Made by a program: the position numbers and the translations under genes. Under the pieces are notes generated by a model. The model was given only the letters and a program-made list of their open reading frames with translations, was not told the DNA's origin and did not search any database. Below are positions 13,413-27,276 of a DNA stretch of 64,000 nt, one piece after another (position 1 is the first letter of the stretch; every line of letters starts with the position of its first letter). Source of the stretch: Aristolochia californica (lineage: Eukaryota; Streptophyta; Magnoliopsida; Piperales; Aristolochiaceae); contig JARWKL010000005.1 in assembly GCA_029961685.1 (NCBI GenBank), positions 18,318,164 through 18,382,163 of the forward strand, in the 5' to 3' direction.

Positions 13413-16400
13413 TCACACACCACAAATGAACACAAATTTTTTTTATCAATGTTGGGGAAATTCGACTTGTTCAACGCTAATAGATCAAAATTTTATAAGA
13501 AAGAGATTTTTCTACACATGTTTTAAAAAATGGATATGCATACTTGAAACTTGTTAAAGATGCAAATGACCTATGGATCCAAACCTTTTAAAAAGAATAA
13601 CATTAAATTCTCAAGTGAAGGTGCATTGGGATATTTACCGGAGTCAAACAAGCCATTATTTTGCCCATTTACAAAAAGCCTACCTCATGATCATACATGA
13701 TTGTAATATGATTTATCATGCGTAATGGGCTATATTTTCATAAGGAATGATTTATGGATTGGGAGTCAACACTCAATTAAAAATCCCCCGCCTCCCCCTT
13801 TTCCCGACGAATGCAGAACCATAGATATAAAACCAAAAAAGAGTTTACAATCCCTAAAAATTACAGACACTTATTGGACTTATCTCTCTCTACATTTGTG
13901 AATTGTGCATTTCCATTTTAGATGTTTACATTTTTTTTAAATCAAAACTTGAGATTTCACTTTCCCTTCATCTCGTAAACAAAAAAAGAGATAAAAGGCA
14001 TATAGATCACAACAAAATGAAAATTTTAAAATTTATGCATAGAAAGAATTTAAAGCAATAACAAATGTAAATAAAGAAAATTTATTTACACATCACAAAT
14101 GAACACAAAAGTTTTGTTATCCAAGTTTAGGAAATTCCTCTAGTTCAACCCTAATAGCTCGGAATTTTTAAGAAAGCGATTTTTCTACACATGTTTTATA
14201 AAATGATTATGCAAGCTTGAAACATGTTAAAGAGGCAAATGAGCTATGGATCGATACCTTTTGAAGAGAATAACATTAAATTCTAAAGTGTTGGTGAGGT
14301 GGGATATTTACCAGAGTCAAACGAGCCATTATTTTGCTCATTTACAAAAAACTGACATAACGATCATAAATGATTGTAAAGTAATTTATCTTGCGTAATG
14401 GTCTATATTTTTGTAAGGAATGTCTAATGGATTGGGAATCAAAACTCAGTTAAAAATCCCCCACCTCCGGCTTTTCCCGACGATTGCAAAACCTGATATA
14501 TAAAACCTAAAAAGAGTTTACAATCCCTAAAAATTACAAATATTTTTTGGAATTATCTCTCTCTACATTTGTGCACTGTGCAATTCCATTTTAGATCTAT
14601 ACTTTTTTCTTTAATCAAAACTTTAGCTTTCACTTTCCCATCATCTCGTAAAAAAAAAAGATAAAAGGCAAATAGATCACAACAAAATGAAATTTTAGAG
14701 TTTACGTCAGGTAAGAATTTAAAGCAATAATAAATGTAACTAAAGAAAATTGATTCACACACCACAAATGAACACAAAACTTTTGTTATCCATGTTTGGA
14801 AAATTCCACTAGTTCAACCCTAATAGTTCTGAATTTTATAAGAAAGAGTTTTTTCTACACATGTTTTAAAAATGGATATGCATGCTTTAAACATATTAAA
14901 GAAGGAAATGACCTTTTAAAGAGAATACCTTTAAATTCTCAAGTGAAGGTACGGTAGGATATTTACCTGAGTCAAACAAGTCATTATTTTGCCCATTTAC
15001 AAAAAGCTGACATAACGATCATAGATGATTGTAAAGTGATTAATAGTGTGTAATAGTCTATATTTTTGTAAGGAATGACGAATGGATTGGGAGTCAACAC
15101 TCAGTTAAAAATCCCCCGCTTCCCCCTTTTTTCTAATATTGCTAAACCTGATATATAAAAACCAAAAAGAGTTTACAATCCCTAAAAATTATAGATACTT
15201 TATGGAATTATCTCTTTCTACATTTGTCCATTGTGCATTTCCATTTTAGATGTATACTTTTTTCTTAAATCGAAACTTGACTTTTCAATTTCCCTTCATC
15301 TCGTCAACAAAAAACAGAGATAAAAGGCAAATAGATCACAACAAAATGAAAATTTTAGAGTTTATGTATGGTAGGAATTTAAAGCAAAAACAAATGTAAG
15401 TAAAGAAAAATTATTCACACACCACAAATGAACAAAAAAGTTTTGTTATACAAGTTACGAAAATTCCACTAGTTCAACCTTAATAGCTCGAAATTTTAAA
15501 AGAAAGAGATTTTTCTACCCTCGTTCTAAAAAATGGATATGGATGCTTGAAACATGTTAAAGATGCAAATGACCTATGGATCCAAACCATTTAAAGAGAA
15601 TAACATTAAATTCTCAAGTGAAGGTGCAGTGGGATATTTACCCGAGTCAAACAAGTCATTATTTTGCCCATTTACAAAAAGCTGACCAAACGATTATAGA
15701 TGATTGTAAAGTGATTTATCATGTGTAACGGGCTATATTTTTGTAAGGAATGACTTATGGATTGGGTGTCAACACTCAATTAAAAATCCCCCGCATCCCC
15801 TTTTTCCTGACGATTACAAAACCTAATATATAAAAACTAAAACGAGTTTACATTCCCTAAAAATTACAATTAGTTTTGTTATTCCCTAAAAGTTTTGTTA
15901 TCCAAGTTTAGGAAATTCTAGTAGTTCAACCCTAATAGCTCGGAATTTTTTAAGAAAGAGATTTTTCTACACTTGTTTTCAAAAATTGTTATGCAACCTT
16001 GAAGCTTGTTAAAGATGCAAATGACCTGTGGATCACAATCTTTTAAAGACAATAACATTAAATTCTCAAGTGAAGGTGCAGTGGGATGTTTACCCGAGTC
16101 AAACCAGCCATTACTTTGCCCATTTACAAAAAGCTGACCTAACGATCATAGATGATTGTAAAGTGATTTATCATGTGTAACGGGCTATATTTTTGAAAGG
16201 AATGACTAATGGATTGGGAGTCAACATTCAGTTAATAATCCCCCTCCTCCCCCTTATCCCGATGTTTGCAAAACCTGATATATAAAAACTAAAAAGAGTT
16301 TACAATCCCTAAAAATTACTGACACATTTTGGAATTATCTCTCTCTACATTTGTGCACTGTGCAGTTCCATTTTAGATGTATAATGTTTTTCTAAAATCA

Positions 16401-19400
16401 AAACTTGGGATTTCACTTTCCCTTCATCTCGTAAACAAAAAAAGAGAAATAAGGCAAATTGATCACAACAAAGTGAAAATTTTAGAGTGTAAGTAGGGTA
16501 GGAATTTAAAGCAATAAAAAACGTAAGTGAAGAAAATTCATTCCTACTCCACAAATGAACACAAAAGTTTTGTTATCCAAGTTTGGGAAATTCCACTAGT
16601 TCAACCCAAATAGCTCAGAATTTTCTAAGAAAGAGATTTTTCTACACATGTTTTAAAAAATGGATATGGATGCTTGAAACATGTTAAAGTTTCAAATGAC
16701 CTATGGATCGTAACCTTTTAAATTGAATAACATTAAATTATCAAGTGAACGTGCTAGGGGAGATTTACCCGAGTCAAACAAGCAATTATTTCACCGATTT
16801 ACAAAAAGGTGACCTATCGATCGTAGATGATTGTAAAGTGATTTATCATGCATCATGGGCTATATTTTTGTAACGAAAGACTTATGGATTAGGAGTCAAC
16901 ACTCAGTTAAAAATCCCCCGCCTCCCCCTTTTCCCTACAATTACAAATCCTGATATATAAAAATTAAAAAGAGTTTACAATCCCTAAAAATTACAAACAC
17001 TTTTTGGAATTATCTCTCTCTACATTTTTGCATTGTGCATTTCCATTTTAGATGTATACTTTTTTCTTAAATCAAAACTTGAGTTTTCGCTTTTCCTTCA
17101 TCTCGTAAACAAAAAAAGAGAGAAAAGGCAATTAGTTCACAACAAAATGAAAATTTTAGAGTTTATGTAGAGTAAGAATTTAAAGCAAAAAAAAATTTAA
17201 GTAAACAAAATTTATTCACACACCTCAAATGAACACAAAAGTTTTGTTTTTCAAGCTTGGGAAATTCCACTAGTTCAACCCTAATAGATCAAAATTTTAT
17301 AAGAAAGAAATTTTTCTAGACATGTTTTAAAGAATGGATATGCATGCTTGTAACATGTTAAAGATGCAAATGACCTATGGATCCAAACCTTTTAAAGAGA
17401 ATAACATTAAATTCTCAAGTGCGTGCGGGGGGATATTTTCTCGAGTCAAACAAGGAATTATTTCGCCAATTTACAAAAAGCTAACCTATCGATCATAGAT
17501 GATTGTAAAGTGATTAATCATTCTTAATGGGCTATATTTTTGTAAGGAATGTGTTATGGATTAGGAGTCAACACTCAGTTAAAAATCCCCCACCTCCCCC
17601 TTTTCTCGACAATTGCAGAACCTGATATATAAAAACTAAAAAGAGTTTACAATAACAAAAAATTACAGTCGCTTTTTGGAATTATCTCTCTCTACATTTG
17701 TGCATTGTGCATTTCCTTTTTAGATGTATACTTTTTTCTTAAATCAAAACATGAATTTTCATTTTTCCTTCATCTCGTTAACAAAAAAAGAGACAAAAGG
17801 CAAATAGATCACAACAAAATGAAAATTTTAGAGTTTTTGTATGGTAGGAATTTAAAGCAATAAAAAATGTAAGTAAAGAAAATTTATTCAAACATCACAA
17901 ATGAAAAAAAAAGTTTTGTTATCCAAGTTTGAGAAATTCCACTAGTTCAACCCTAATATCTCAGAATTTTATAAGAAAGAGATTTTTCTACACATGTTTT
18001 CAAAAATGGATATGCATGCTTGAAACATGATAAAGATGAAAATGACCTATGGATGAAAACCTTTTAAAGAGAATAACATTAAATTCAAAAGTGAAGGTGC
18101 GGTGGGATATTTACACGAGTCAAACAAGCCATTATTTTGCCCATTTACAAAAAGTTGACCGAACGATCATAGATGATTGTAAAGTGATTTATCATACGTA
18201 ACGGGCTATATTTATGTATGGAATGACTTATGGATTGGGAGTCTACACTCAGTTAAAATTCCCCCGCCTCCGCCTTTTCCCGACGATTGCTGATCCTAAA
18301 ATATTAAAACTAAAAAAAGTTTACAATCCCTAAAAATTACAGACACTTTTTTGAATTATCTCTCTCAACATTTTTGCATTGTGCATTTCCTTTTTAGATG
18401 TATATTTTTTTCTTAAATCAAAACTTGAATTTTCACTTTCCCTTCATCTCGTAAACAAAAAAAGAGATAAAAGACAAAAAGATCACAGCAAAATGAAAAT
18501 TTTAGAGTTTATGTATAGAAATAATTTAAAGCAAAAACAAATGTAAGTAAATAAAATTTATTCACACGCCACAAATAAACACAAAAGTTTTGTTGTCCAA
18601 GTTTAGGACATTCCACTAGTTCAACTCTAATAGCTTGAAATTTTATAAGAAAGAGATTTTTCTTCACATGTTTTAAAAAATGGATATGCATGCTTGAAAC
18701 ATGTTAAAGATGCAAATGACCTATGGATCGAATCCTTTTAAAGAGAATAATATTAAATTCTCAAGTGATGGTGCGGTGGGATATTTACCCGCGTCAAACT
18801 AGCCATTATTTTTCCCATTTACAAAAAGTTGACCCAACGATCACTGTTAATTGTAAAGAGATTTATCATGCACAACCAGTTATATTTTTGTAAGGAATGA
18901 CTAATGGTTTAGAAGTCAACACTCAGGTAAAAATCCCCTGCCTCCCCCATTTCCTGACGATTGCAAAACCTTATATATAAAAACTAAAAAGAGTTTACAA
19001 TCCCTAAAAATTACAGACAATTTTTGGAATTATCTCTCTCTACATTTGTGCACCATGCCATTTTCTTTTTAGATGTATACTTGTTTCTTTAATCAAAACT
19101 GGAGTTTTCACTTTCCCTTCAACTCGTAAAAAAAAAAGAGATAAAAGGAAAAAAGATCACAACAAAGTGAAAATTTAAGAGTTTATGTATGGAAAGAATT
19201 TAATGCAATAAAAAATGTAAGTAAAGAAAATTTATTCACACTCCACCAATGAACAGAAAAGTTTTGTTATCCAAGTTTAAAAAATTCCACTAGTTCGACC
19301 CTAATAGCACGGAATTTTATAAGAAAGAGATTTTTCTACACATGTTTTAAAAAAAGGATATGCATGCTTGAAATATGTCAAATATGCAAATGACCTATAA

Positions 19401-20560
19401 ACCTTTGAAAGAGAATAACATTAAATTCTCAAGTGAACATGTGGTAGGATATTTACCCTTGTAAAAAAAGCCATTATTTTTCCCAGTTACAAAAAGCTGA
19501 CCTAACGATCATAGATGATTGTAAAGTGATTTCTCATGCGTAATGGGCTATATTTTTGTAAAGAATTACTTATGGATTGGATGTCAACACTCAGTTAAAA
19601 ATCCGCCTCCTCCCCCTTTTCCTGACGATTGCAGAAGCTGACATATAAAACCTAAAAATTGTTTTATATCCCTAAAAATTACAGACACGTTTTGGAATGA
19701 TCTCTCTCTACATTTGTGAATTGTGCTTTTCCGTTTTAGATGTATACATTTTTCTTAAATCAAAACTTGAGTTTTCACTTTCCCTTTATCAAGTAAACAA
19801 AAAAAAAGAGCAAAGGCAAATAGATCAAACCAAAATGAAAATTTTAGAGTTTATGTAGGGTAGGAATTTAAAGCAACAACAAATTTCAGTAAATAAAATT
19901 TATTCACACACCACAAATGAACTGAAACATTTTTTTATCCAAATTTGGGAAATTCCACTAGTTCAACCCTAATAGCTCGAAAGTTTATATCAAAGAGATT
20001 TTTCTACACATGTTTTAAAAAATGGATATGAATGCTTGAAATATGTTAAAGATGCAAATGACCTATGGATCCAAACTGTTTAAAGAGAATAACATTAAAT
20101 TCTCAAGTCAATGTGTGGGGACATAATTACCCGAGTCAATCAAGCCATTATTTTGCCAATTTACAAAAAGTTGACGTATCGATCATAGTTGATTGTAAAG
20201 TGATTTATCATGCATAACGGGCAATATTTTTGTAAGAAATGACTTATGGATTGGGTGCCAACACTCAGTGAAAATTCCCCCGCTTCCCCCTTTTCCTGAT
20301 TATTGCTAAACCTCATATATAAAAAATAAAAATATTTTACAATCCCTAAAAATTACAGACGCTTTTTTGAATTATCTCTCTCTACTTATTTCCATTGTGC
20401 ATTTACTTTTTAGATGTATAATTTTTTCTTAAATATAAACTTGATTTTTCACTTTCCCTTCATCTCGGAAACAAAAAAAGATCACAACAAAATGAAAATT
20501 TTAGAGTTTATGTATGGAAACAATTTAAAGCAATACCAAATGTGAGTACAGAAAATGTAT
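13413..20560. repeat. Satellite units 21-31 without a clear higher-order period
   Basis: Units start at 13413, 14086, 14755, 15415, about 15869 (front-truncated), 16542, 17216, 17888, 18562, 19236 and 19904. Lengths are 657-674 bp except around the 15.87-kb junction. Some units share small variants (for example CTATCGATC in 20, 26, 27 and 31), but I could not line up a consistent multi-unit register by eye. No inserted foreign sequence was seen. Confidence 0.8.
15866..15897. repeat. Deletion junction between units 24 and 25 (about 217 bp missing)
   Basis: CCCTAAAAATTACA, which normally precedes GACACTTTTTGG, jumps to the AAGTTTTGTTATCCAAG part of the next unit. AGTTTTGTTAT appears twice at the join, with a short CCCTAAAA copy between, so the junction looks like a slippage or template-switch repair product. 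Units 24 and 25 together span 1,127 bp rather than about 1,344 bp. Confidence 0.9.
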
Positions 20561-23500
20561 TCACACGCGAAAAACGAACACAAAAGTTTTGTTATCCAAG
20601 TTTAGGAAATTCCACTAGTTCAACCCTAATAGCGTAGAATTTTATAAGAAAGAGATTTTTCTACACATGTTTTAAAAAATGGATATGCATGCTTGAAACA
20701 TGTTAAAGATGCAAATGACCAATGGATCCAAACCTTTTAAAGAGAATAACATTAAATTCTCAGGTGAACGTGGGGTGGGATATTTACTTGAGTCAAACAA
20801 GCCATTATTATGCCCATTTACAAAAAGCTGACCTAACGATCATGGATGATTGTAAAGTGATTTATCCTGCATAACGGGCTATATTTATGTAAGGAATGAC
20901 TTATGGATTGGGAGTCAACACTCAGTTAAAAATCCCTCGCATCCCCCTTTTCTCGACGATTGTGGAACATGATATATAAAACCTTAAAAGAGTTTACAAT
21001 CCTTAAAAACTACCAACCATTTTTTGAATTATCTCTCTCAAAATTTGTGAATAGTGCATTTCCATTTTTAATATATTCTTTTTTGTTAAGTCAAGACTTG
21101 AATTTTTACTTTCCCTTCATCTCCTAAACAAAAAAAGAGATAAAAGGAAAATTGATCACAAAAAAATGAAAATTTTAGAGTTTATGTATGGAAAGAATTT
21201 AAAGCAATAACAAACGTAAGTATAGGAAATTTATTAACACACCACAAACAAACACAAAAGTTTTGTTATCCACATTTAGGAAATTCCACTAGTTCAACCC
21301 TAATAGCTCGGAATATATAAGAACGAGATTTTTCAACACAAGTTTTAAAAAATGGATAAGCAAGCTTAAAACATGTTAAATATGCAAATGACCTATGGAT
21401 CGAAACCTTTTAAAGAGAATAACATTAAATTTTCAAGTGAAGGTACAATGGGATATTTACCTTAGTCAAACAAGCCATTATTTTGCCCATTTACAAAAAG
21501 CACACCTAACGATCATAGATGATTGTAAAGTGATTAATCATGCGTAACAGGCTATATTTTTGTAAGGAAGGACTAAGGGATTGGGAATCAACACTCAGTT
21601 AAAAATCCCCGCCTCCCCCTTTTCCAGACAATTGCAAAACCTAATATATAAAAACAAAAAAGAGTTTACAATTGCTAAAAATTACAGACACTTTTTGGAA
21701 TTATCTCTCTCTACATTTGTGCATTGTGCATTTCCATTTTACATGTATACTTTTTCTTAAATCAAAACTTTGGTTTTCACTTTCCCTTCATCTAGTAAAT
21801 AAAAAAAGAGATAAAAGGTAAATAGATCACAAAAAAAAGAAAATTTTTGAGTTTATGTATGGTAGGAATTTAAAGCAAAAACAAATGTAAGTAAAGAAAA
21901 TTAATTCACACACCACAAATGAACACAAAAGTTTTGCTTTCCAAGTTTGTGAAATTCCACTAGTTCAACCCTAATAGCTCAGAATTTTTTTAGAATGGGA
22001 TTTTTCTACACGTGTTTTAAAAAATAGATATGCATGCTTGAATCGTGTAAAAGATGCAAATGACCTATGGATCCAAACCATTTAAAGAGTATAGCATTAA
22101 ATTCTCAAGTGAAGGTGCAGTGGGATAATTACCCGAATCAAACAAGCCATTATTTTGCCCATTTAAAAAAAGCTGACCTAACGATAATAGATGATTGTAA
22201 AGTGATTTATCATGCGTAACAGGCTATATTTTTGTAAGGAATTACTTATGGATTGGGAATCAACACTTAGTTAAAAATCCCCCGCCTCCCCCTTTTCCTA
22301 ACGATTGCAAAACCTGATTTATAAAACCTAAAAAGAGTTTACAATCCCAAAAACTTACATACACTTTTTTGAATAATCTCTCCCTAATTTGTGAATAGTG
22401 CATTTCCATATTAGATGTATACTTTTTTTTTAAATCAAAACTAGAGTTTTTACTTTGCCTTCATCTCGAAAACAAAAAAAGAGATAAAAGGCAAATTGAT
22501 CACAACAAAATAAAAATTTTAAAGTTTATGAATGGAAAGAATTTATAGCAATAACGAATGTAAGTTAAGAAAATTTATTCAAACACCACAAATGAACACA
22601 AAAGTTTTGTTTTCCAAGTTCAGGAAATTCCACTAGTTGAACCCTAATAGCTAGAAATTTTGTATGAAAGTGATTTTTCGACACAATTTTTTAAAAATGG
22701 ATATGCTAGCTTGAAAAATGTTAAAGATGCAAATGACCTACGGATGAAAACATTTAAGGAGAATAACATTAAATTCTCAAGTGAAGGTGCGGTGGGATAT
22801 TTACTCTAGTCAAAATAGCCATTATTTTGCCGATTTTAAAAAAGCTGACCAAACGATCATAGATGATTGTAAAGTGATTTATCATGCATAACGGGTTATA
22901 TTTTTGTAAGGAATGACTAATGGACTGGGAGTCTACACTCAGTTAAAAATCCCCCCCGACGATTGCAAAACCTGAAATATAAAAACTAAAAAGAGTTTAC
23001 AATCCCTAAAAATTTCAGACACTTTTCGGAATTATCACTCTATACATTTGTGCATTGTGTATTTCCAATTTAGATGTACACTTTTTTCTTAAATCAAAAC
23101 TTGAGTTTTCACTTTCCCATCATCTCGTAAACAAAAAAGAGAAAAAAGGCAAATAGATCACAACAAAATGAAAATTTTAGAGTTTATATATCAAAAGAAT
23201 TTAAAGCAATAACAAATGTAAGCAGAGAAATTTTATTCACACACAACAAACGAACACAAAAGATTTGTTATCCAAGTTTGAGAAATTCCACTAGTTGAAG
23301 CCTAATAGCTCGGAATTTTATAAAAAAGAGATTTTTCTACACATGTTTTAAAAAATGGATACGCATTCTTGAAACATGTTAAAGATGCAAATGACCTATG
23401 GATCCAAACCTTTTAAAGAGAATAACATTAAATTCTCCGGTGATCGTGGGGTGGGATATTTACTTATATCAAACAAGCGATTAATTTGCCCATTTACAAA

Positions 23501-26500
23501 AAGCTGACCTAACGATCATGGATGATTGTAAAGTGATTTATCATGCGTAACAGGCTATATTTTTGTAAGGAATGACTTATGGATTGGGAATCAACACTCA
23601 GTTAAAAATCCCCTGCATCCCCCTTTTCTCGATGAATGCAGAACATGATATATAAAACCTAAAAAGAGTTTACAATCCCTAAAAACTACTGATAATTATT
23701 TGAATTATCTCTTTCTAAATTTGTGAATAGTGCATTTCTATTTTTAATGTATTTTTTTTGTTAAGTCAAAACTTGAGATTTTACTTTCCCTTCATCTCGT
23801 AAACAAAAAAAGAGATAAAAGGAAAATTGATCACAACAAAATGAAAATTTTAGTGTTTATGTATGGAAAGAATTTAAAGCAATAACAAATGTAAGTATAG
23901 GTAATTTATTTACAAACCACAAACGAACACAAAAGTTTTGTTATCCATGTTTAGGAAAATTCACTAGTTCAACCCTAATAGCCCGGAATTTATAAGAACG
24001 AGATTTTTCTACACAAGTTATAAAAAATGGATAAGCTAGCTTAAAACATGTTAAACATGCAAATGACCTATGGATAAAAACCTTTTAAAGAGAATAACAT
24101 TAAATTTTCAAGTGAAGGTACAGTGGGATATTTACCTTAGTCAAACAAGCCATTATTTTGCCCATTTACAAAAAGCACACCTAACCATCATAGATGATTG
24201 TAAAGTGATTTATCATGTGTAACAGGCTATATTTTTGTAAGGAATGACTAAGGGATTGGGAGTCAACACTCAGTTAAAAATCCCTTGCCTCCCCTTATCC
24301 CGACGATTGCCAAACCTGATATATAAAAACTAAAAAGAGTTTACAATCTATAAAAAATACAGACACTTTTTGGAATTATCTCTCTCTACATTTGTATACT
24401 GTGCATTTCTATTTTACATGTATACTTTTTTCTTAAATCAAAACTTTGGTTTTCACTTTCCCTTCATCTAGTAAACAAAAAAAGAGATAAAAGGCAAATA
24501 GATCACAACAAAATGAAAATTTTAGAGTTTATGTATAGAAGGAATTTAAAGCAAAAAAAAAATGTAAGTAAAGGAAATTAATTCACACACCACAAATGAA
24601 CACAAAAGTTTTGCTTTCCAAGTTTGTGAAATTCCACTAGTTCAACCCTAATAGCTCTGAATTTTATTAGAATGGGATTTTTCTACACGTGTTTTAAAAA
24701 ATGGATATGCATGCTTGAACCATGTAAAAGATGCAAATGACCTATGGATCCAAACCATTTAAAGAGTATAACATTAAATTCTCAAGTGAAGGTGTTGTGG
24801 GATAACTACCCGAATGAAACAAGCCATTATGTTGCCCAATTAAAAAAAGTTGACCTAACGATAACAGTTGATTGTAAAGTGATCTATCATGCGTAACAGG
24901 CTATATTTTTATAAGGAATGACTTATGGATTGGGAATCAACACTCAGTTAAAAATCCCCTGCCTCCCCCTTTTCCTGACGATTGCATAACCTGATTTATA
25001 AAACCTAAAAAGAGTTTACAATCCCTAAAAATTACATACAGTTTTTTGAATAATCTCTCCCTAATTTGTGAATATTTCAATTCCATAATAGATATATAAT
25101 TTTTTTTAAATCAAAACTTGAGTTTTTACTTTCTCTTCATCTCGAAAACAAAAAAAGACAAAAAAGACAAATAGATCACAACAAAATAAAACATTTAGAG
25201 TTTATGTGTGGAAAGAATTTAAAGCAATAACGAATGTAAGTTAAGAAAATTTATTCAAACACCACAAATGAAAACAAAAGTTTTTTTATCCAAGTTTAAG
25301 AAATTCCACTAGTTCAACCCTAATAGCTCAAAATTTTATATGTAAGAGATTTTTCTACACACGTTTTTAAAAATGGATATGCAATCCTGAAACATGTTAA
25401 AGATGCAAATGACCTATGGATCAAAACATTTTAAGGAGAATAACATTAAATTCTCAAGTGAAGGTGCGGTGGAATATTTACTCTAGTCAAACCAGCCATT
25501 ATTTTGCCGATTTTTAAAAAGCTGACCTTACGATCATAGATGATTGTAAAGTGATTTATCATGCGTAATGGGCTATATTTTAGTAAGGAATGACTTATGG
25601 ATTGGGAGTCAACACTAAGTTAAAAATCTCCCACCACCCCCTTTTCCTAATGTTTCCAAAACCTGATATATAAAAACTAGAAAGAGTTTATTATCCCTAA
25701 AAATTAAAGACACTTTTTGTAATTATATCTGTCTACATTTGTGCATTGTGCATTTCCATTTTAGATGTATACTTTTTTCTTAAATCAAAACTGGAGTTTT
25801 CACTTTCCCATCATCTCGTAAACAAAAAAAGAGATAAAAGGCAAATAGATCACAACAAAATGAAACTTTTAGAGTTTATGTATCAAAAGAATTTAAAGCA
25901 ATAACAAACGTAACCAAAGAAAATTTATTCACACACAACAAACGAATACAAAAGATTTGTTATCCAAGTTTGAGAAATTCCACTAGTTCGAACCTAATAG
26001 CTCAGAATTTTATAAAAAAAGAGATTTTTCTACACATGTTTTAAAAAATGGATATGCATGCTTGAAACATGTTAAAGATGTAAATGACCTATGGATCCAA
26101 ACCTTTTAAAGACAATAACATTAAATTCTCTGGTGAACGTGGGGTGGGATATTTACTTATATCAAACAAGCCATTAATTTGCCCATTTACAAAAAGCTGA
26201 CCTAACGATCATGGATGATTGTAAAGTGATTTATCATGCGTAACGGGCTATATTTTTGTAAGGAATGGCTTATGGATTGGGAATCAACACTCAGTTAAAA
26301 ATCCCTTGCATCCCCCTTTTCCGACGAATGCAGAACATGATTATAAAACCTAAAAAGAGTATACAATCCTTAAAAACTATCAACCATTTTTTGAATTATC
26401 TCTCTCTAAATTTGTGAATAGTGCACTTCCATTTTTAATGTATTCTTTTTTGTTAAGTCAAGACTTGAGTTTTTACTTTCCCATCATCTCGTAAACAAAA

Positions 26501-27276
26501 AAAAGAGATAAAAGGCAAATAGATCACAACAAAATGAAAATTTTAGAGTTTATGCATCAAAAAAATTTAAAGCAATAACAAATGTAAGCAAAGAAAATTT
26601 ATTCACACACCACAAGTGAACACAAAAGTTTTGTTATCCAAGTTTTAGAAATTCCACTAGTTCAACCCTAATAACTTGGAATTTAATAAGAACGAGATTT
26701 TTCTACACATGTTTTAAAAAATGGATATGCATGCTTGAAACATTTTAAAGATGCAAATGACCAATGGATCCAAAGCTTTTAAAGAGAACAACACTAAATT
26801 CTCAGGTGAACGTGGGGTGGGATATTTACTTGAGTCAAACAAGCCATTATTTTGCCCATTCACAAAAAGCTGACCTAACAATCATGGATTATTGTAAAGT
26901 AATTTATCATGCGTAGTAGGCTATATTTTTTTAAGGAATGACTTATGGATTGGGAGTCAACACTCAGTTAAAAATCCCCTGCCTCTCCATTTTCCCAGCG
27001 ATTGCAGAACCTGATATATAAAAACTAAAAAGAGTTTACAATCCCTAAAAATTACATACACTTTTTAGAAATATCTCTCTCTCCATTTGGGCATTGTGCA
27101 TTTCTATTTTAGATGTATGGTTTTTTCTTAAATCAAAACTTTAGTTTCCACTTTCCCTTCAACTCGTAAACAAAAAAAGAGATAAAAGGCAAATAGATCA
27201 CAACAAAACGAAAATTTTAGAGTTTATGTATGCAAAGAATTTAAAGCAATAACAAATGTCAGTAAAAATCATTTAT
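20561..27276. repeat. Four-unit higher-order repeat, about 2.68 kb, units 32-41
   Basis: Units start at 20561, 21235, 21906, 22579, 23237, 23910, 24583, 25255, 25929 and 26603. Unit n matches unit n+4. Examples: 33 and 37 share AACGAGATTTTTC...ACACAAGTT and CAAAACTTTGGTTTTCAC; 34 and 38 share GTTTTGCTTTCCAAGTTTGTG and GAATGGGATTTTTCTACACG; 35 and 39 share CTCTAGTCAAA near the CCATTATTTTGCCGATTT motif; 36 and 40 share CAACAAACGAA and CAAAAGATTTGTTATCC. The back halves of 32, 36 and 40 share GAATAGTGCA and TTGTTAAGTCAA. Repeat distances are 2,673-2,692 bp. Unit 41 carries the front half of type 32 (CTCAGGTGAACGTGGGGTGG), so the register slips at the right edge. Confidence 0.88.

Noticed and set aside
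14553..14777. Minus-strand frames such as 14553-14777, 16345-16554, 46291-46494 and 56777-57034
   Set aside because: They map to the same part of the monomer but vary in length and frame, with no sign of selection. They are repeat shadows.
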